Source: Streptomyces sp. NBC_00224 (lineage in GTDB: Bacteria > Actinomycetota > Actinomycetes > Streptomycetales > Streptomycetaceae). Taken from it: a stretch of 64,000 nt of DNA. Location of the stretch: assembly GCF_041435195.1 (NCBI RefSeq), contig NZ_CP108106.1:434001-498000 (forward strand). Reading direction: 5' to 3'. Below the pieces are notes generated by a model. It searched no databases. It saw only the letters and a program-made list of their open reading frames with translations, and was not told the DNA's origin. The position numbers and the translations under genes were made by a program. Shown in pieces: positions 9,811 through 18,482 of the stretch. Positions within the stretch are counted from its first letter, which is position 1. Every line of letters begins with the position of its first letter.

Positions 9811-10358
9811 GCAGTTCAGTCGGATTGTTCTGGCCTGTTCGGGTGCGGTGATGGACAACCGTTGTCCTCGTACACCTCGTGGGTGGCCTCCTGGGCGCAC
9901 TTGCCCGCAGAGGTGGGGAACTGACCCCCGAAGAAGTGCCCCGGCTGATGGACCGCTCGGCCAAGACCTCGCATCCGCATCTCTGGGCCATCGACGACAC
10001 TCCGAAGTAGCCCTCCGGCTGAGGTCGTGACGGCTCGCAACGCCTCGTACCGGCGAGGCGAGGCGCCCGTACAGGGTGCGGGCGCGCTGTGGCGGGAGAT
10101 GGCGGGGCTTGGCTTCGAGCTGAACGACGGAGGACCGGCGGCCAGTGGCAGCAGCGGTGACCACGATCTCTCGCCACGTCCGGGCCTGTCCAGGTCCTGC
10201 CTCCCGCCACCGCCACACCAGGCCGAGTTGCGGCGACGCGCCACCCACCGGTCAGTCGGCTCCCACCCGCCAACCGGCGGATGGCGTAGGGAGCCGACCC
10301 TGTCCGAGACTCCGTTCACAGGCCTTGAGGGCCAAGTGAACTCATGGGGGAAAACCAA
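9811..10358. other. Mostly non-coding; one short unrecognised frame
   Basis: The only protein-like piece is a + strand frame from GTG 9879 to 10010 (43 residues, containing LTPEEVPRLMDRSAKTSHPHLWAIDD), which looks like the tail of a larger protein and is not recognised. The rest has no credible frame. Confidence 0.3.
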
Positions 10359-10625
10359 ATGAACGGCACCACTGCCCACGCCATCACCTCTTTCCGTCGC
10401 CGCCTGACGGGAACTCTCCTATCCACCACGGTTGCGACCGGGCTGCTAGGCGTCGGCCGGAGCCGCGCATGCCGCCTCCGCAGTCGGCGGTGATGTCTAC
10501 ACCCCGGCCGGATACACCGCCTACTTCTGAAGAAGGCAGCCTCCGACCCCGAGGCCAAGGAAGTACTCAAGGGCTTCACAGCACTCTCGGCCGACAGCAA
10601 GGGGAAGTTCCTCAAGTCCCTGCGC
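10359..10625 (+). pseudogene. Small secreted protein, frameshifted
   Basis: ATG at 10359 after GGGGGAAA starts a signal peptide (RRLTGTLLSTTVATGLLGV) that goes out of frame near 10450. The continuation reads AHAASAVGGDVYTPAGYTA, then shifts again near 10527 to KKAASDPEAKEVLKGFTALS...KGKFLKSLR. Re-joined, it would be a Streptomyces-type small exported protein. It is cut at its 3' end by the IS21 remnant. Function unknown. Confidence 0.6.
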
Positions 10626-11210
10626 GTACGCGGCGATCCGGCGTGACCATCGCGGCGGCATGTCGATGCGGGAGCTTGAGCGCAAGCACGGCGTGACGTG
10701 GCGGACGGTGCGGAAGGCGTTGGATTCGTCCTGGCCGGAGCCTCGTAAGAAGCTGCCTCCCCGAACCACGACGCTGGACCCGTACAAGGCGGTGATCGAC
10801 GAGATCCTGCGGGCGGGATCTGGACGCGCCGCGCAAGCAGCGGCACACGGTCACTCGGATCTTCCACCGGCTGGTCGAGGAGCATGGGGCGGACGTCTCC
10901 TACGGCGTCGTGCGCTACTACGCTGCCGGCCGGAGGCCCGAGATCCTGGTCGAATCCGGCAAGGCATCGCTGGAGGCGTTCGTCCCGCAGACTCACCTGC
11001 CGGGCCACGAGGCGGAGGTCGACTTCGGTGACGTGACCGTGCGCCTGGCCGGCGAGCTGGTGACCCGCTACCTCTTCTCCTTCCGGCTGTCGTACTCGGG
11101 CAAGGCCGTCCACCGCGTGTTCGCCTCCTGCGGCCAGGAAGCCTTCTTCGAAGGCCACGTACACGCACTGCGGACCCTGGGCGGAGTGGTCGCCTTCCGC
11201 TCGCACTTCG
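10626..11210 (+). pseudogene. IS21-family istA transposase fragment
   Basis: From about 10633 the frame reads IRRDHRGGMSMRELERKHGV followed by a helix-turn-helix (TWRTVRKAL). A frameshift near 10815 moves it to RQRHTVTRIFHRLVEEHGAD, then DFGDV (part of the DDE core) and a Phe/Arg-rich segment to about 11200. Both termini are missing, and no istB ATPase gene is present. The IS seems to have entered the small secreted-protein gene. Confidence 0.8.
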
Positions 11211-11304
11211 GCATCGAGAGCGACCGCAGCCTACGTTCCTCGATGGCCAGCCGTCCTGGCGGACGCCTGGCCATCCCGCGTTTGCGGTGTCCCTGGAAGA
11301 GGTC

Positions 11305-11715
11305 TCAAGAATCGAGCACGGCGGCGACGGCCTCGATCTCGACGAGTTGGTCCTTGTAGCCGAGCACGGTGACGCCCATCAACGTGCTGGGAACGTCATG
11401 GTCAGCGAACGAGTCCCGGACAACCTGCCAGGCGGCCACCAGGTCCTCCCGCCGGGCCGATGCGACGAGAACCCGTGTGCTGATGACGTCCTGGAGTGAC
11501 GCGCCTGAGGCAGTAAGAGCGGCCTGCATGTTCGCGATGGCTTTCGCCGCTTGGCCCGCGTAGTCCCCGATCGCTGCTGTGGAGCCGTCATCGTTCAGCG
11601 GACACGCCCCTGCAAGGAAGATCAGGCGTGACTCGGCGGGCGCCGTGGCCGCGTAGGCGTACTCGGCGACGTCGGACAGGGCGGTGGAGCGGATCAAAGT
11701 GATGGCACGAGCCAC
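11305..11715 (-). CDS. RidA (YjgF/UK114) family protein
   Basis: 136 residues covering the whole chorismate-mutase-like RidA fold: RLIFLAGACPLNDDGSTAA, then 'QAAKAIANMQAALTASGASLQDVISTRV' and the C-terminal GVTVLGYKDQLVEIEAVA. The Arg of the active-site cleft (STRV) and the terminal Glu of IEAVA are present. RidA enzymes hydrolyse reactive enamine/imine intermediates released by PLP enzymes, though many paralogues have other roles. A single gene on the minus strand with ATG start; length is normal. Confidence 0.88.
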   Translation of the reverse strand: MARAITLIRSTALSDVAEYAYAATAPAESRLIFLAGACPLNDDGSTAAIGDYAGQAAKAIANMQAALTASGASLQDVISTRVLVASARREDLVAAWQVVRDSFADHDVPSTLMGVTVLGYKDQLVEIEAVAAVLDS

Positions 11716-11920
11716 GGTCGTGGGGTCCTTTCCCCTCGGGTGTTCAGCGCGGACATCCTGCCAACGGCCAGTTGGCTCCGCCTTCCCTTTTCTCGCCGCC
11801 CCGCGAGAACGCCGTCACTTCTGCTCGACATTCACGAACCGCATGATCACCAACTGACTCCGGAACCAGTCGACAAACGCTGTTCTTAGACATCAACGAA
11901 GCCAGGGTGTTGGCGTGAGC

Positions 11921-12073
11921 ATGGAGCGGGGAGATTTAACGCATGTGGAGTGGGCCCGGCTGAAGCCGCATCTGCCGAAGTCCGGGCAGCGCGGCGGCCG
12001 CTGAGCCGGCCACCGCAGCGTCATCAACGGGATCCTGTACCGACCGCGCACGGGGGTACCGTGCCGGGACCTA
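11921..12073 (+). pseudogene. IS5-family transposase N-terminal fragment
   Basis: MERGDLTHVEWARLKPHLP is the typical IS5 N-terminus. A TGA (12002-12004) replaces the usual Trp codon, then AGHRSVINGILYRPRTGVPC continues, and the frame ends inside the stop region of the convergent dinB gene. Only about 50 of some 270 residues remain; the rest has been replaced by the dinB segment. Confidence 0.8.
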
Positions 12074-12577
12074 GTCGCCGGTCGTGCCGTCGAGCATCTC
12101 GCGCAGGATGTCCAGGTGGCCGTTGTGGCGGGCCGTCTCCTCGGTGAGGTGAAGGAGGATCCAGCGCAGGTCGACATGGAGGCCGTCGCGGATGGCTCGC
12201 TGGGCCTGCTTGTCCAGGCCATTCCCGGCGACCAGTTCGCGGTAACGGGCGCTCTGTTCGGCGTATTCGTCGAGCAACTGCGTGAGCGGGAAGTCGACGG
12301 CGATACGCATCTCGCGGTCGGGGTCCTCATCGGTCCAGGGGCCCCGGTCTTCCTCGCCGAGGAAGACCACCTGGAACCAGTAGTACTCGACCCAGCGAAG
12401 ATGGTTGATCACTCCGCTCACAGTCATCAGCGGTGAGCCCGGCAGGAGCGCCTTGCGGGCGTTCTCCGCCGAGACGCCATCGCACTTGGCGCGGGCGGTG
12501 TCACGCGTGTAGTCGAGAAACGTGGCGAGCTGGGTGCGCTCGTCCCACGCGGGCGGCGTGTCGTCGATTCTGGTCAT
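12071..12577 (-). CDS. DinB/DUF664 family protein, copy A
   Basis: 168 residues, a complete four-helix DinB-type bundle. The likely metal-binding histidines are in NHLRWVEYYWF and in the ETARHNGHLDILRE helix. Related proteins include thiol-dependent S-transferases and hydrolases; the name does not mean DNA polymerase IV. Its 3' end abuts an IS5 transposase fragment, and 122 bp upstream lies the 22-bp IS-end-like repeat, so it looks like cargo held inside a former IS. It is only modestly similar to the copies at 17.9/60.7 kb and closer in layout to the one at 26.9 kb. Confidence 0.85.
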   Translation of the reverse strand: MTRIDDTPPAWDERTQLATFLDYTRDTARAKCDGVSAENARKALLPGSPLMTVSGVINHLRWVEYYWFQVVFLGEEDRGPWTDEDPDREMRIAVDFPLTQLLDEYAEQSARYRELVAGNGLDKQAQRAIRDGLHVDLRWILLHLTEETARHNGHLDILREMLDGTTGD

Positions 12578-12698
12578 CGCGCGAAGCGTCCCCGATCACC
12601 GCGACCGCTGTCGAGGCATTTAACGGCGGGCCCAACCTGCCCCATCAGCTCCTGCCCGCTGGGTCGCCACAGCCAGTCAGCGCCGGTGGGCCGCCCGG

Positions 12699-12720
12699 CA
12701 AGATCCGCCGGACAGGCCCT
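12699..12720. repeat. IS-end-like repeat, copy 2
   Basis: A 22-bp sequence identical to 27509-27530; the core is GATCCGCCGGACAGGCCC. It separates dinB copy A from the AlkZ-like remnant, as expected for the terminus of an insertion. Confidence 0.75.
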
Positions 12721-12768
12721 GGACGTCATCGAGCGCGCCGAGGGGGGCGACCAGATGGAGTTCCTGCT

Positions 12769-13213
12769 TCACGTCCGGGCGCTGATGGCGGCCAGGGCCT
12801 TGCGTGTGTCGGTCAGGCTCCAGCCGGTCCACCACTTCAGGTCGTCGGCTGTGGCGGGCCCGAAGGCGGCGAGATACTGCCGCGCCAGCCGGGTCTTCGT
12901 GTCGGAGGCGGGGACTTGGGGCAGGGGGTCGGCGGGTGCCCAGCGGAACTGGGCGGAGGTCCAGGAGCCGGCGGGGCGAGCGCGGCGGATACGACCCTCG
13001 ACGGCGAGGACGCCGAGGATCGGGGCGGAAACGCGTTGGCGGGATTCGTAGGGCTTGCCGGGGAGCGTGGTGATCTGCTCGCGCAGGGTGGGGATGTCAG
13101 CGGCCAGGTAGGCGGCGGAGGCCGCACAACTGCGGTGCCGTTCGCGGAGCAGTGCGTACCCGCCCGGCCCGAAGAAGAGGAAACGGCCACCTGAACGGTC
13201 ACTGCGCGCTCAG
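12769..13213 (-). pseudogene. AlkZ-like winged-helix (HTH_42) protein fragment
   Basis: The minus-strand frame without a start codon reads [52 protein letters not shown] and LAAFGPATADDLKWWTGWSL. These match the middle of winged-helix DNA-binding proteins of the AlkZ/YcaQ group, DNA glycosylases and relatives. Both ends are missing: a TGA closes the frame at 12769, just inside the IS-end-like repeat, and an in-frame stop lies just upstream. The repeat insertion probably removed the C-terminal part. Confidence 0.75.
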
Positions 13214-13751
13214 CCCGTGAAAGCCCGTACGGCACAGCCTGATTGTCCGCCCGACTCCGCATACAGCGACTGCAACCTGCACGCGCAGACGACGTTTCTC
13301 GCTGTGGGCGTAGTCGGCCGGCCGCCGAGCACAGGCCGCCGCAGGTGGCGTGACCTCGTGGCACCGACGGGGCAACACCCCGCAGCAGGCCTATCGAGGG
13401 TGTTTGTCGGTCGACAGAACAACCGCCCACACCCACCAACCCCTTTGTCTCACACTCATGGTGTGATCGTGGCGTACCCCATGAACACATCGGCCGACGG
13501 TATATGGCACCCCATATGGCGGGGCTCGTCTACGGCTCGCGGTCGCAGGGCCACACATATACCTCTCCTGGAACTCCACTGCCCCTGAAGAGGGTTGCCT
13601 CGGAGTGCGAGAGTGTGTGCGCCCTTGCCAGCTCGGTTCAGGGTTGTTCACCATGTGCACACACGGTTTCTCTGGACCAACCTCCGTGCATCACACGAGG
13701 TTTGAGTCGAGGCCGCTGTTCATCCACCTCGCGCTGGAAGGTACCCCCGCC
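13214..13751. other. Intergenic region before the SLT gene
   Basis: No convincing gene on either strand. It includes AT-richer sequence around 13440-13570, which may contain the promoter of the gene at 13752. No clear operator or RNA element was seen. Confidence 0.4.
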
Positions 13752-14231
13752 ATGTCTGCTTCCACGTCTGTCCTGACCTGCCTGCCCGCCCGCCTGCGTG
13801 CCATGTCCGCAGCCGGTACCGTCGCCATCGTCGCGACGGCGGCGCTCACTCTGACCGCTACTCCCCCTGCCACCGCGGCCCCTCGCCCCGCGAGCACACC
13901 GCAGGTGTCCTCCCGCGTCCTGGACCAGTGGATCGGCAGGGCTCTGGCCGTCATGAAGGCCAAGCACATCCCCGGCTCCTACGCCGGCATCCTGCGAAAC
14001 ATCAAACGCGAGTCCGGCGGCAACCCCCACGCCGTAAACAACTGGGACTCCAACGCCCGCGCCGGCACCCCCTCCAAGGGGCTGCTCCAAGTCATCGACC
14101 CCACGTTCCGAAGCTTCCATGTCGCGGGCACGGCATGGGACATCTTCGACCCCGTGGCCAACATCGCCGCCGCCTGCAACTACGCCGCCCACACCTACGG
14201 CTCCATCGACAACGTCAATTCCGGGTACTGA
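13752..14231 (+). CDS. Secreted SLT-type transglycosylase (lytic)
   Basis: 160 residues from ATG 13752, chosen because the upstream in-frame sequence is not protein-like. A signal peptide with a hydrophobic core at about 20-40 precedes an SLT/goose-lysozyme-like domain: catalytic Glu87 in IKRESGGNP, then NNWDSNA, SKGLLQVIDPTF and the C-terminal AACNYAAHTYGSIDNVNS. It would cleave peptidoglycan glycan strands at the cell surface. This compact form, without LysM or other binding domains, is common in Streptomyces. The gene is monocistronic. Confidence 0.88.
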   Translation: MSASTSVLTCLPARLRAMSAAGTVAIVATAALTLTATPPATAAPRPASTPQVSSRVLDQWIGRALAVMKAKHIPGSYAGILRNIKRESGGNPHAVNNWDSNARAGTPSKGLLQVIDPTFRSFHVAGTAWDIFDPVANIAAACNYAAHTYGSIDNVNSGY

Positions 14232-14315
14232 CCCCCTTCGATACGGGGCACCGCTGCGGAGAGCTGTGCCCCACACCCAAGCACGCCGGACAAGGCTCCA
14301 ACGCACCGGAGGAGG

Positions 14316-15635
14316 CTACGTTTGAGCCGACCCCCAGTTCGGCGGCGTGGGTGTCACGGGCCGGGTTACTTCCGGTTTGGCCTGGCCTACCGCGTCGTGG
14401 GCGGCCAGGGCGGCGCGCAAGGTCAGGGTGTCGGCGCCCCGGGAGGCGTCCAGACCGGTGAGTTCGGTGGCCTTGCGCAGCCGGTAGTCGACCGTGTTCG
14501 GGTGCACCTGGAGCCGGGCGGCGGCCCGGCGCCGGTCGAGTCCCCGCGCCAGGAAGGCGCGCAGCGTGTCGAGCAGCTCCGGACGGTCGTCCAGCGGGTC
14601 GAGCAGTGCGGCCAGCCCGGCCCTGGCCGGGCTCGGCCGGCTCAACTGGTACTCCAAGAGCACGTCGTCGAGCAGGTACAGCCCGGGTCCCCGCCCGGAC
14701 GCCTCCGCCACCGCGCGCACCTCCCCGGCGAGCCGGGCGGCCTCCGCGACCCCTTCGGGCGCCGCGGTCGTCGCCGCGGCCAGTAGCTCGGCGCCGCACA
14801 TCCGGCCGAGCTGCTCGACCAGATCGGACAGCCGTGCCCGGTCCGCCCGGCCGAAGTCGTCCGGCGAAGTCGCGTACGGGATCAACACCAACCCACCCCC
14901 GCCGGACAGGACGGAGAGCGGAACGCCACTCGTCTGGCGCTGGATTTCGTTGCGCAACCGCCGGAGCTTGCGGCGGGCGGCGACCGCATGGTTCACACCG
15001 GGCACCAGCTCGTCCGGGTGCGGCCCCATCGCGATGCTCAGCACCAGGTAGCAGGCCGGCAGCTCAATACCGGCCCGGTCCGCCGCGCCCTGGGGGCTGC
15101 CACCCTCCAGCAGCCGCGACAGCAGCGACTGCAGCGCGACCTGCTCGTCACTCAGCGCGGTCTGCCGCTCCTGCACATACCCGGCGGCCACCTCGCAGCT
15201 CACCAACCGCAGATACGCGAGCAGTTGGCGCTGCACCATCAACACGTCGGCCAAGTCGCCCGGTTCGGCCGCCGAGAAGACCTGGGCGGCGCACTCCTCC
15301 GCGCCGAGGTGGTAGGCACCGACGACGGCCTCCAGCGGTACGCCCTCGTCGGCGCGCCGGGCCGACGACTCGCGGATGGCCGCCGCCTCGGCCTGCCCCG
15401 GCATCTCCCCGGTGCGCAGGACCCCAGCGAAAGTCCGTATACCGCGGGTCACCTGCTTGGCGATGTCGCCGCCGAGGTGCTCCGCCGGCAGCGTCCCGTA
15501 CACGGGGAGCCGCTCGACCAGCCGGATCATCACGGCACGCTCCAGCGCGCCAGCTGCGTCCTGGAGCCGCTTGTGCACCGGCACACCGCCGAACCGCGGT
15601 ACCTTGTTGCGCTCCACAGCGTTGGATCCGGTCAC
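14316..15635 (-). CDS. PucR-type transcriptional regulator
   Basis: 439 residues. The helical N-terminal half (about 20-170) has the RsbRD/PucR-like sensor character, a central GGDEF-like-fold region lies at about 180-330, and the C-terminal PucR HTH is at about 350-405 (LARGLDRRRAAARLQVHPNTVDYRL). A Pro-rich tail follows. It is transcribed away from the secreted lipase gene at 15878, with about 240 bp between the starts, so the lipase is a natural candidate target. Length and domain order are usual. The inducer is unknown. Confidence 0.88.
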   Translation of the reverse strand: MTGSNAVERNKVPRFGGVPVHKRLQDAAGALERAVMIRLVERLPVYGTLPAEHLGGDIAKQVTRGIRTFAGVLRTGEMPGQAEAAAIRESSARRADEGVPLEAVVGAYHLGAEECAAQVFSAAEPGDLADVLMVQRQLLAYLRLVSCEVAAGYVQERQTALSDEQVALQSLLSRLLEGGSPQGAADRAGIELPACYLVLSIAMGPHPDELVPGVNHAVAARRKLRRLRNEIQRQTSGVPLSVLSGGGGLVLIPYATSPDDFGRADRARLSDLVEQLGRMCGAELLAAATTAAPEGVAEAARLAGEVRAVAEASGRGPGLYLLDDVLLEYQLSRPSPARAGLAALLDPLDDRPELLDTLRAFLARGLDRRRAAARLQVHPNTVDYRLRKATELTGLDASRGADTLTLRAALAAHDAVGQAKPEVTRPVTPTPPNWGSAQT

Positions 15636-15715
15636 AATTCACCTCGCACATCTCTGTTCCCCGCCCCGGAGACTGGGCCGCCGACGAGCCCCATGATGTT
15701 TCCGGGACATCACCT

Positions 15716-15741
15716 ACTGGTTGGTAACACGACTGGCTAGT
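15716..15741. promoter_or_regulatory. Direct repeat in the PucR/lipase divergent promoter
   Basis: ACTGGTTGGT (15716-15725) and ACTGGCTAGT (15732-15741) match at 8 of 10 positions with 16-bp periodicity, between the divergent regulator and lipase genes. It is a candidate regulator-binding site by position only. Confidence 0.3.
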
Positions 15742-15877
15742 GGATGGCCAGATGCGGCAGGACCTCGGCCGCATCGTTCACCGCATTCCCCTGCCGGGGA
15801 CCGCCGCCCCGGCCGACCCGACGTGTCGCACACCAGCCCCCTGCCGACGCGTCGCTCCCCCAGGAATCGAGGACCGC

Positions 15878-17218
15878 ATGTCCAAGGCAGCTGTTCGCCT
15901 GATCTCCGTCGCTGTCGCCGCCGCAGCCATGGCCGCCACGCCCGCCGCCACCGCCGTCGCGGCCACACCGGCCGCCGCGACGGCCTCGGCAAGCGACCCG
16001 TTCTACGCCTACACCGGCAGCGAGCCGCTGTCCTCGTTCGCGCCGGGCACCGTACTCAAGACGCGGACCCTGCAGTACCACGTCATCGGCATCCCCACGC
16101 CCCTCAAGGCGGTCCAGCTGCTGTACCGCACCACCGACGCCCAGGGCCGCCCGGCCGCCAACGTGACCACAGTGGTGCGCAGTCTGACCGGCGACAGCAG
16201 CAAGGCCGTCTCCTACCAGTCGTTCTACGATTCGCTCAACCCGGAGGACAGCCCCTCCCGGGCGATCGCCGGCGACGTCACCCTGGGCGGTGCCATCCCC
16301 AACGTGGAGGCCCTCTTCATCGCGCCGCTGCTGCTGCAGGGCTACAACCTCGTCATCCCGGACACCGAGGGGCAGCAGGCCAACTTCGCCGCCGGACCGG
16401 AGTACGGAACCAACACCCTCGACTCCATCCGCGCCGCGACGAAAGCGGCCGAGACGGGGCTCAACTCCACCACGTCGTTCGGCCTCATCGGCTACTCGGG
16501 CGGCGCCATCGCGACCAACTGGGCCGCCACGCTCGCGCCGAGCTACGCACCGGACGTCAACCGCCGACTGGTCGGCTACGCCGAGGGCGGCCTGCTCGTG
16601 GACCCGGCACACAACCTGAAGTACGTCGACGGCTCACTGGCCTGGTCCGGCGTCATCCCCATGGCCGTGATCGGCGTCTCCCGCTCGTACGGCATCGACC
16701 TGAAGAGCTACCTCAACAGCTACGGTCTGAGCGTCTACAAGGACCTTCAGCGCGGCTCGATCATCAACGCCCTCGGCCACTACCCGGGGCTGACCTGGAA
16801 GAAGATGGCGAAACCGGAGTACGCCAACCCCAATTCGATCCCCGCCTTCCTGACGGCGATGAACAAGCTCAACCTCGGCTCTGCCGCCACCCCGGCCGTC
16901 CCCGGGTTCATCGGCCAGGGCAACGGAGGCGTCCTGGAGGGGACCTTCAGCAACCGCCCGGGCATCGGCACGGGCGACGGCGTGATGGTCGCCGGCGACG
17001 TGCGCTCACTCGCCCGCCAGTACTGCGCCACCGGCAGCTCCGCAGTCAAGTACAGCCAGTACGAACTGCTCAGCCACACGGGCGCGACCCTCGCCTGGGC
17101 ACCCGCCGCGCTGGGCTGGCTCAACGACCGCTTCGCCGGCCGCACAGCGCCGTCCGACTGCGGCCGGATCTCCAGCGGCAACTCGCTCGCCCCGGAAGAG
17201 CCCGTTCCGCTGTCGTGA
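15878..17218 (+). CDS. Secreted lipase (LIP/PF03583 family)
   Basis: 446 residues from ATG 15878 (GAGGACC ribosome site; the longer frame upstream is not protein-like). Signal peptide about 1-38. The alpha/beta-hydrolase nucleophile is Ser207 in GYSGG, a candidate Asp lies in GTGDGVM, and the His lies in LLSHTGA. The family also holds the secreted triacylglycerol lipases of Candida and actinomycetes. It would act outside the cell on acylglycerols or similar esters. Divergent from the PucR regulator. Confidence 0.88.
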   Translation: MSKAAVRLISVAVAAAAMAATPAATAVAATPAAATASASDPFYAYTGSEPLSSFAPGTVLKTRTLQYHVIGIPTPLKAVQLLYRTTDAQGRPAANVTTVVRSLTGDSSKAVSYQSFYDSLNPEDSPSRAIAGDVTLGGAIPNVEALFIAPLLLQGYNLVIPDTEGQQANFAAGPEYGTNTLDSIRAATKAAETGLNSTTSFGLIGYSGGAIATNWAATLAPSYAPDVNRRLVGYAEGGLLVDPAHNLKYVDGSLAWSGVIPMAVIGVSRSYGIDLKSYLNSYGLSVYKDLQRGSIINALGHYPGLTWKKMAKPEYANPNSIPAFLTAMNKLNLGSAATPAVPGFIGQGNGGVLEGTFSNRPGIGTGDGVMVAGDVRSLARQYCATGSSAVKYSQYELLSHTGATLAWAPAALGWLNDRFAGRTAPSDCGRISSGNSLAPEEPVPLS

Positions 17219-17518
17219 TCCGTGGCCGCCCCCTCACAGAGCCCGGCATCGCCGCGTTTTCCGTCGAGCGCGCGGAGCTCCTGTCGAACCGCGGCACTCA
17301 CAGCCGACGCTCGCGCGGGGTGGATACACCGGGCCCCCGTGAGCGGCGGTGGCGGCCGGTCCGCACGGACGCACGATCTCATCACCCGATCGTGAGTTCC
17401 TGCGGCCGCAGACAGGGTGCGCCGCGGTTCTGGGAGTGATGGCATATGCCGGGCGCCCGCTCGGCCATGCCGCAGGTGAGGAGGTGCCAAGACTGGGGAT
17501 ACGGGACGGCACAGGGGC

Positions 17519-17754
17519 TTGGACGAGACGACGGTCCTGTTGGCGGCGGGCCTTGCCGACCTGACGGTGAGCACACTGGGCTCGGCCCTGGGGACCGTGT
17601 GGGCAGCGTTACACCGCTCGGACGCCGCCGAACTCGCGGCGGACGCCGAGCACGATCTGCTGGCGCGCGGCCGCCTGGTGATGGACCGGTACGCAGTGCA
17701 CCGAGCATCTGGCCTCTTCTCTCCTGTGCGCGCCCAGGATCAGCAGCTGCAACA
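17519..17754 (+). pseudogene. Unrecognised ORF truncated by an IS end
   Basis: From TTG 17519 the frame encodes a small, neutral, helical sequence (TTVLLAAGLADLTVSTLGSA, then ADAEHDLLARGRLVMDRYA), followed by sequence of poorer quality, and reaches the IS terminus at 17755. It resembles the first part of a larger protein cut by insertion. No family recognised. The roughly 300 bp between the lipase gene and this frame contain nothing else I can identify. Confidence 0.4.
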
Positions 17755-17763
17755 GAGGTTGTC

Positions 17764-17889
17764 TCACGTGGCAGGTTTCGCGAGCTTCTTGTAGCCGGTC
17801 AGGGCGGCGGCCATGGCCGGGCCTCGGCTCTGCCAGTCGTTGCGGACCACGTACGGGATCTTGAGACCACGAGCAGCCCATGGCAGGCT
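17764..17889 (-). pseudogene. IS5-family transposase C-terminal remnant
   Basis: The minus strand carries about 40 codons of a transposase tail ending LTGYKKLAKPAT and stopping inside the IS terminus, directly comparable with the tail LTCYKKPAKLDT of the transposase at 18516-19351. It runs divergently from dinB. The rest of that element is gone. Confidence 0.7.
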
Positions 17890-17897
17890 CATGCCGC

Positions 17898-18482
17898 ATG
17901 ATCGATGAATTCGCGAAAGGCAACCTGCACGGGAGACTGCGGCGGGACCGCAAGGCGCTGCTCTGGAAACTCGACGGCTTGTCCGAATACGACGCCCGCC
18001 GGCCTTTGACAGCGACCGGGACCAACCTCCTCGGCCTGGTCAAACACGTGGCCACCGTCGAGGCCAGGTACTTCGGCGAGGTCTTCGACCGCCCTTCCCC
18101 GCAACCGCTGCCCCGGTGGCAGGACTCCGACGGCAGCGATCAGTGGGCGACCGAGGACGAGACCCGCGATCAGATCATCGGGTTCTACCGGCGCACGTGG
18201 GAACACTCGGACGCGACGATCAACGACCTTCCCCTCGACGCCCCCGGCCACGTGCCGTGGTGGCCGGCGCCTTATCCCAACACAAACCTGTTCGCCGTCA
18301 TGGCCCATGTCCTCGGCGAGTCCACCCGGCATACCGGGCACGCAGATATCCTGCGCGAGGGCCTCGACGGCCGGACCGGGTTGCGCGCCGAACACGAGAC
18401 GCAGACCGACGAGGAAGCCCGTACAGCCTACTGCGCGAAGATCGAGCAGGCCGCCAGATCAGCCGCACCCATCAAGACTTAG
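17898..18482 (+). CDS. DinB/DUF664 family protein, copy B
   Basis: 194 residues from ATG 17898 (MIDEFAKGNLHG); the ATG six codons upstream lies in transposase-derived sequence. DinB helical bundle with likely metal ligands in LVKHVATVEARYF and ESTRHTGHADILRE. It differs from the copy at 60.7 kb at five residues. The TAG stop is completed by the first base of the following IS element, whose insertion duplicated TTA. Family members bind a metal and some use mycothiol- or bacillithiol-type thiols; the reaction here is unknown. Confidence 0.88.
   Translation: MIDEFAKGNLHGRLRRDRKALLWKLDGLSEYDARRPLTATGTNLLGLVKHVATVEARYFGEVFDRPSPQPLPRWQDSDGSDQWATEDETRDQIIGFYRRTWEHSDATINDLPLDAPGHVPWWPAPYPNTNLFAVMAHVLGESTRHTGHADILREGLDGRTGLRAEHETQTDEEARTAYCAKIEQAARSAAPIKT

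Larger units (their letters stand above)
17755..18482. repeat. 728-bp inverted duplication, copy 1 (IS end + dinB)
   Basis: This segment is present again in opposite orientation at 60676-61403, with the same length and only scattered substitutions. One end is a 16-bp IS terminus (GAGGTTGTCTCACGTG, one mismatch to the intact IS at 18482); the other end is the dinB stop codon. The homology stops exactly at both borders. Confidence 0.85.

Noticed and set aside
8143..10248. 701-codon minus-strand frame over the M4 protease
   Set aside because: Overlaps the complete protease gene; low-complexity and no recognisable domain.
17898..18482. DNA polymerase IV (DinB polymerase)
   Set aside because: The family name is shared only by history; the protein is a short helical DinB/DUF664 metal-binding bundle, not a Y-family polymerase.
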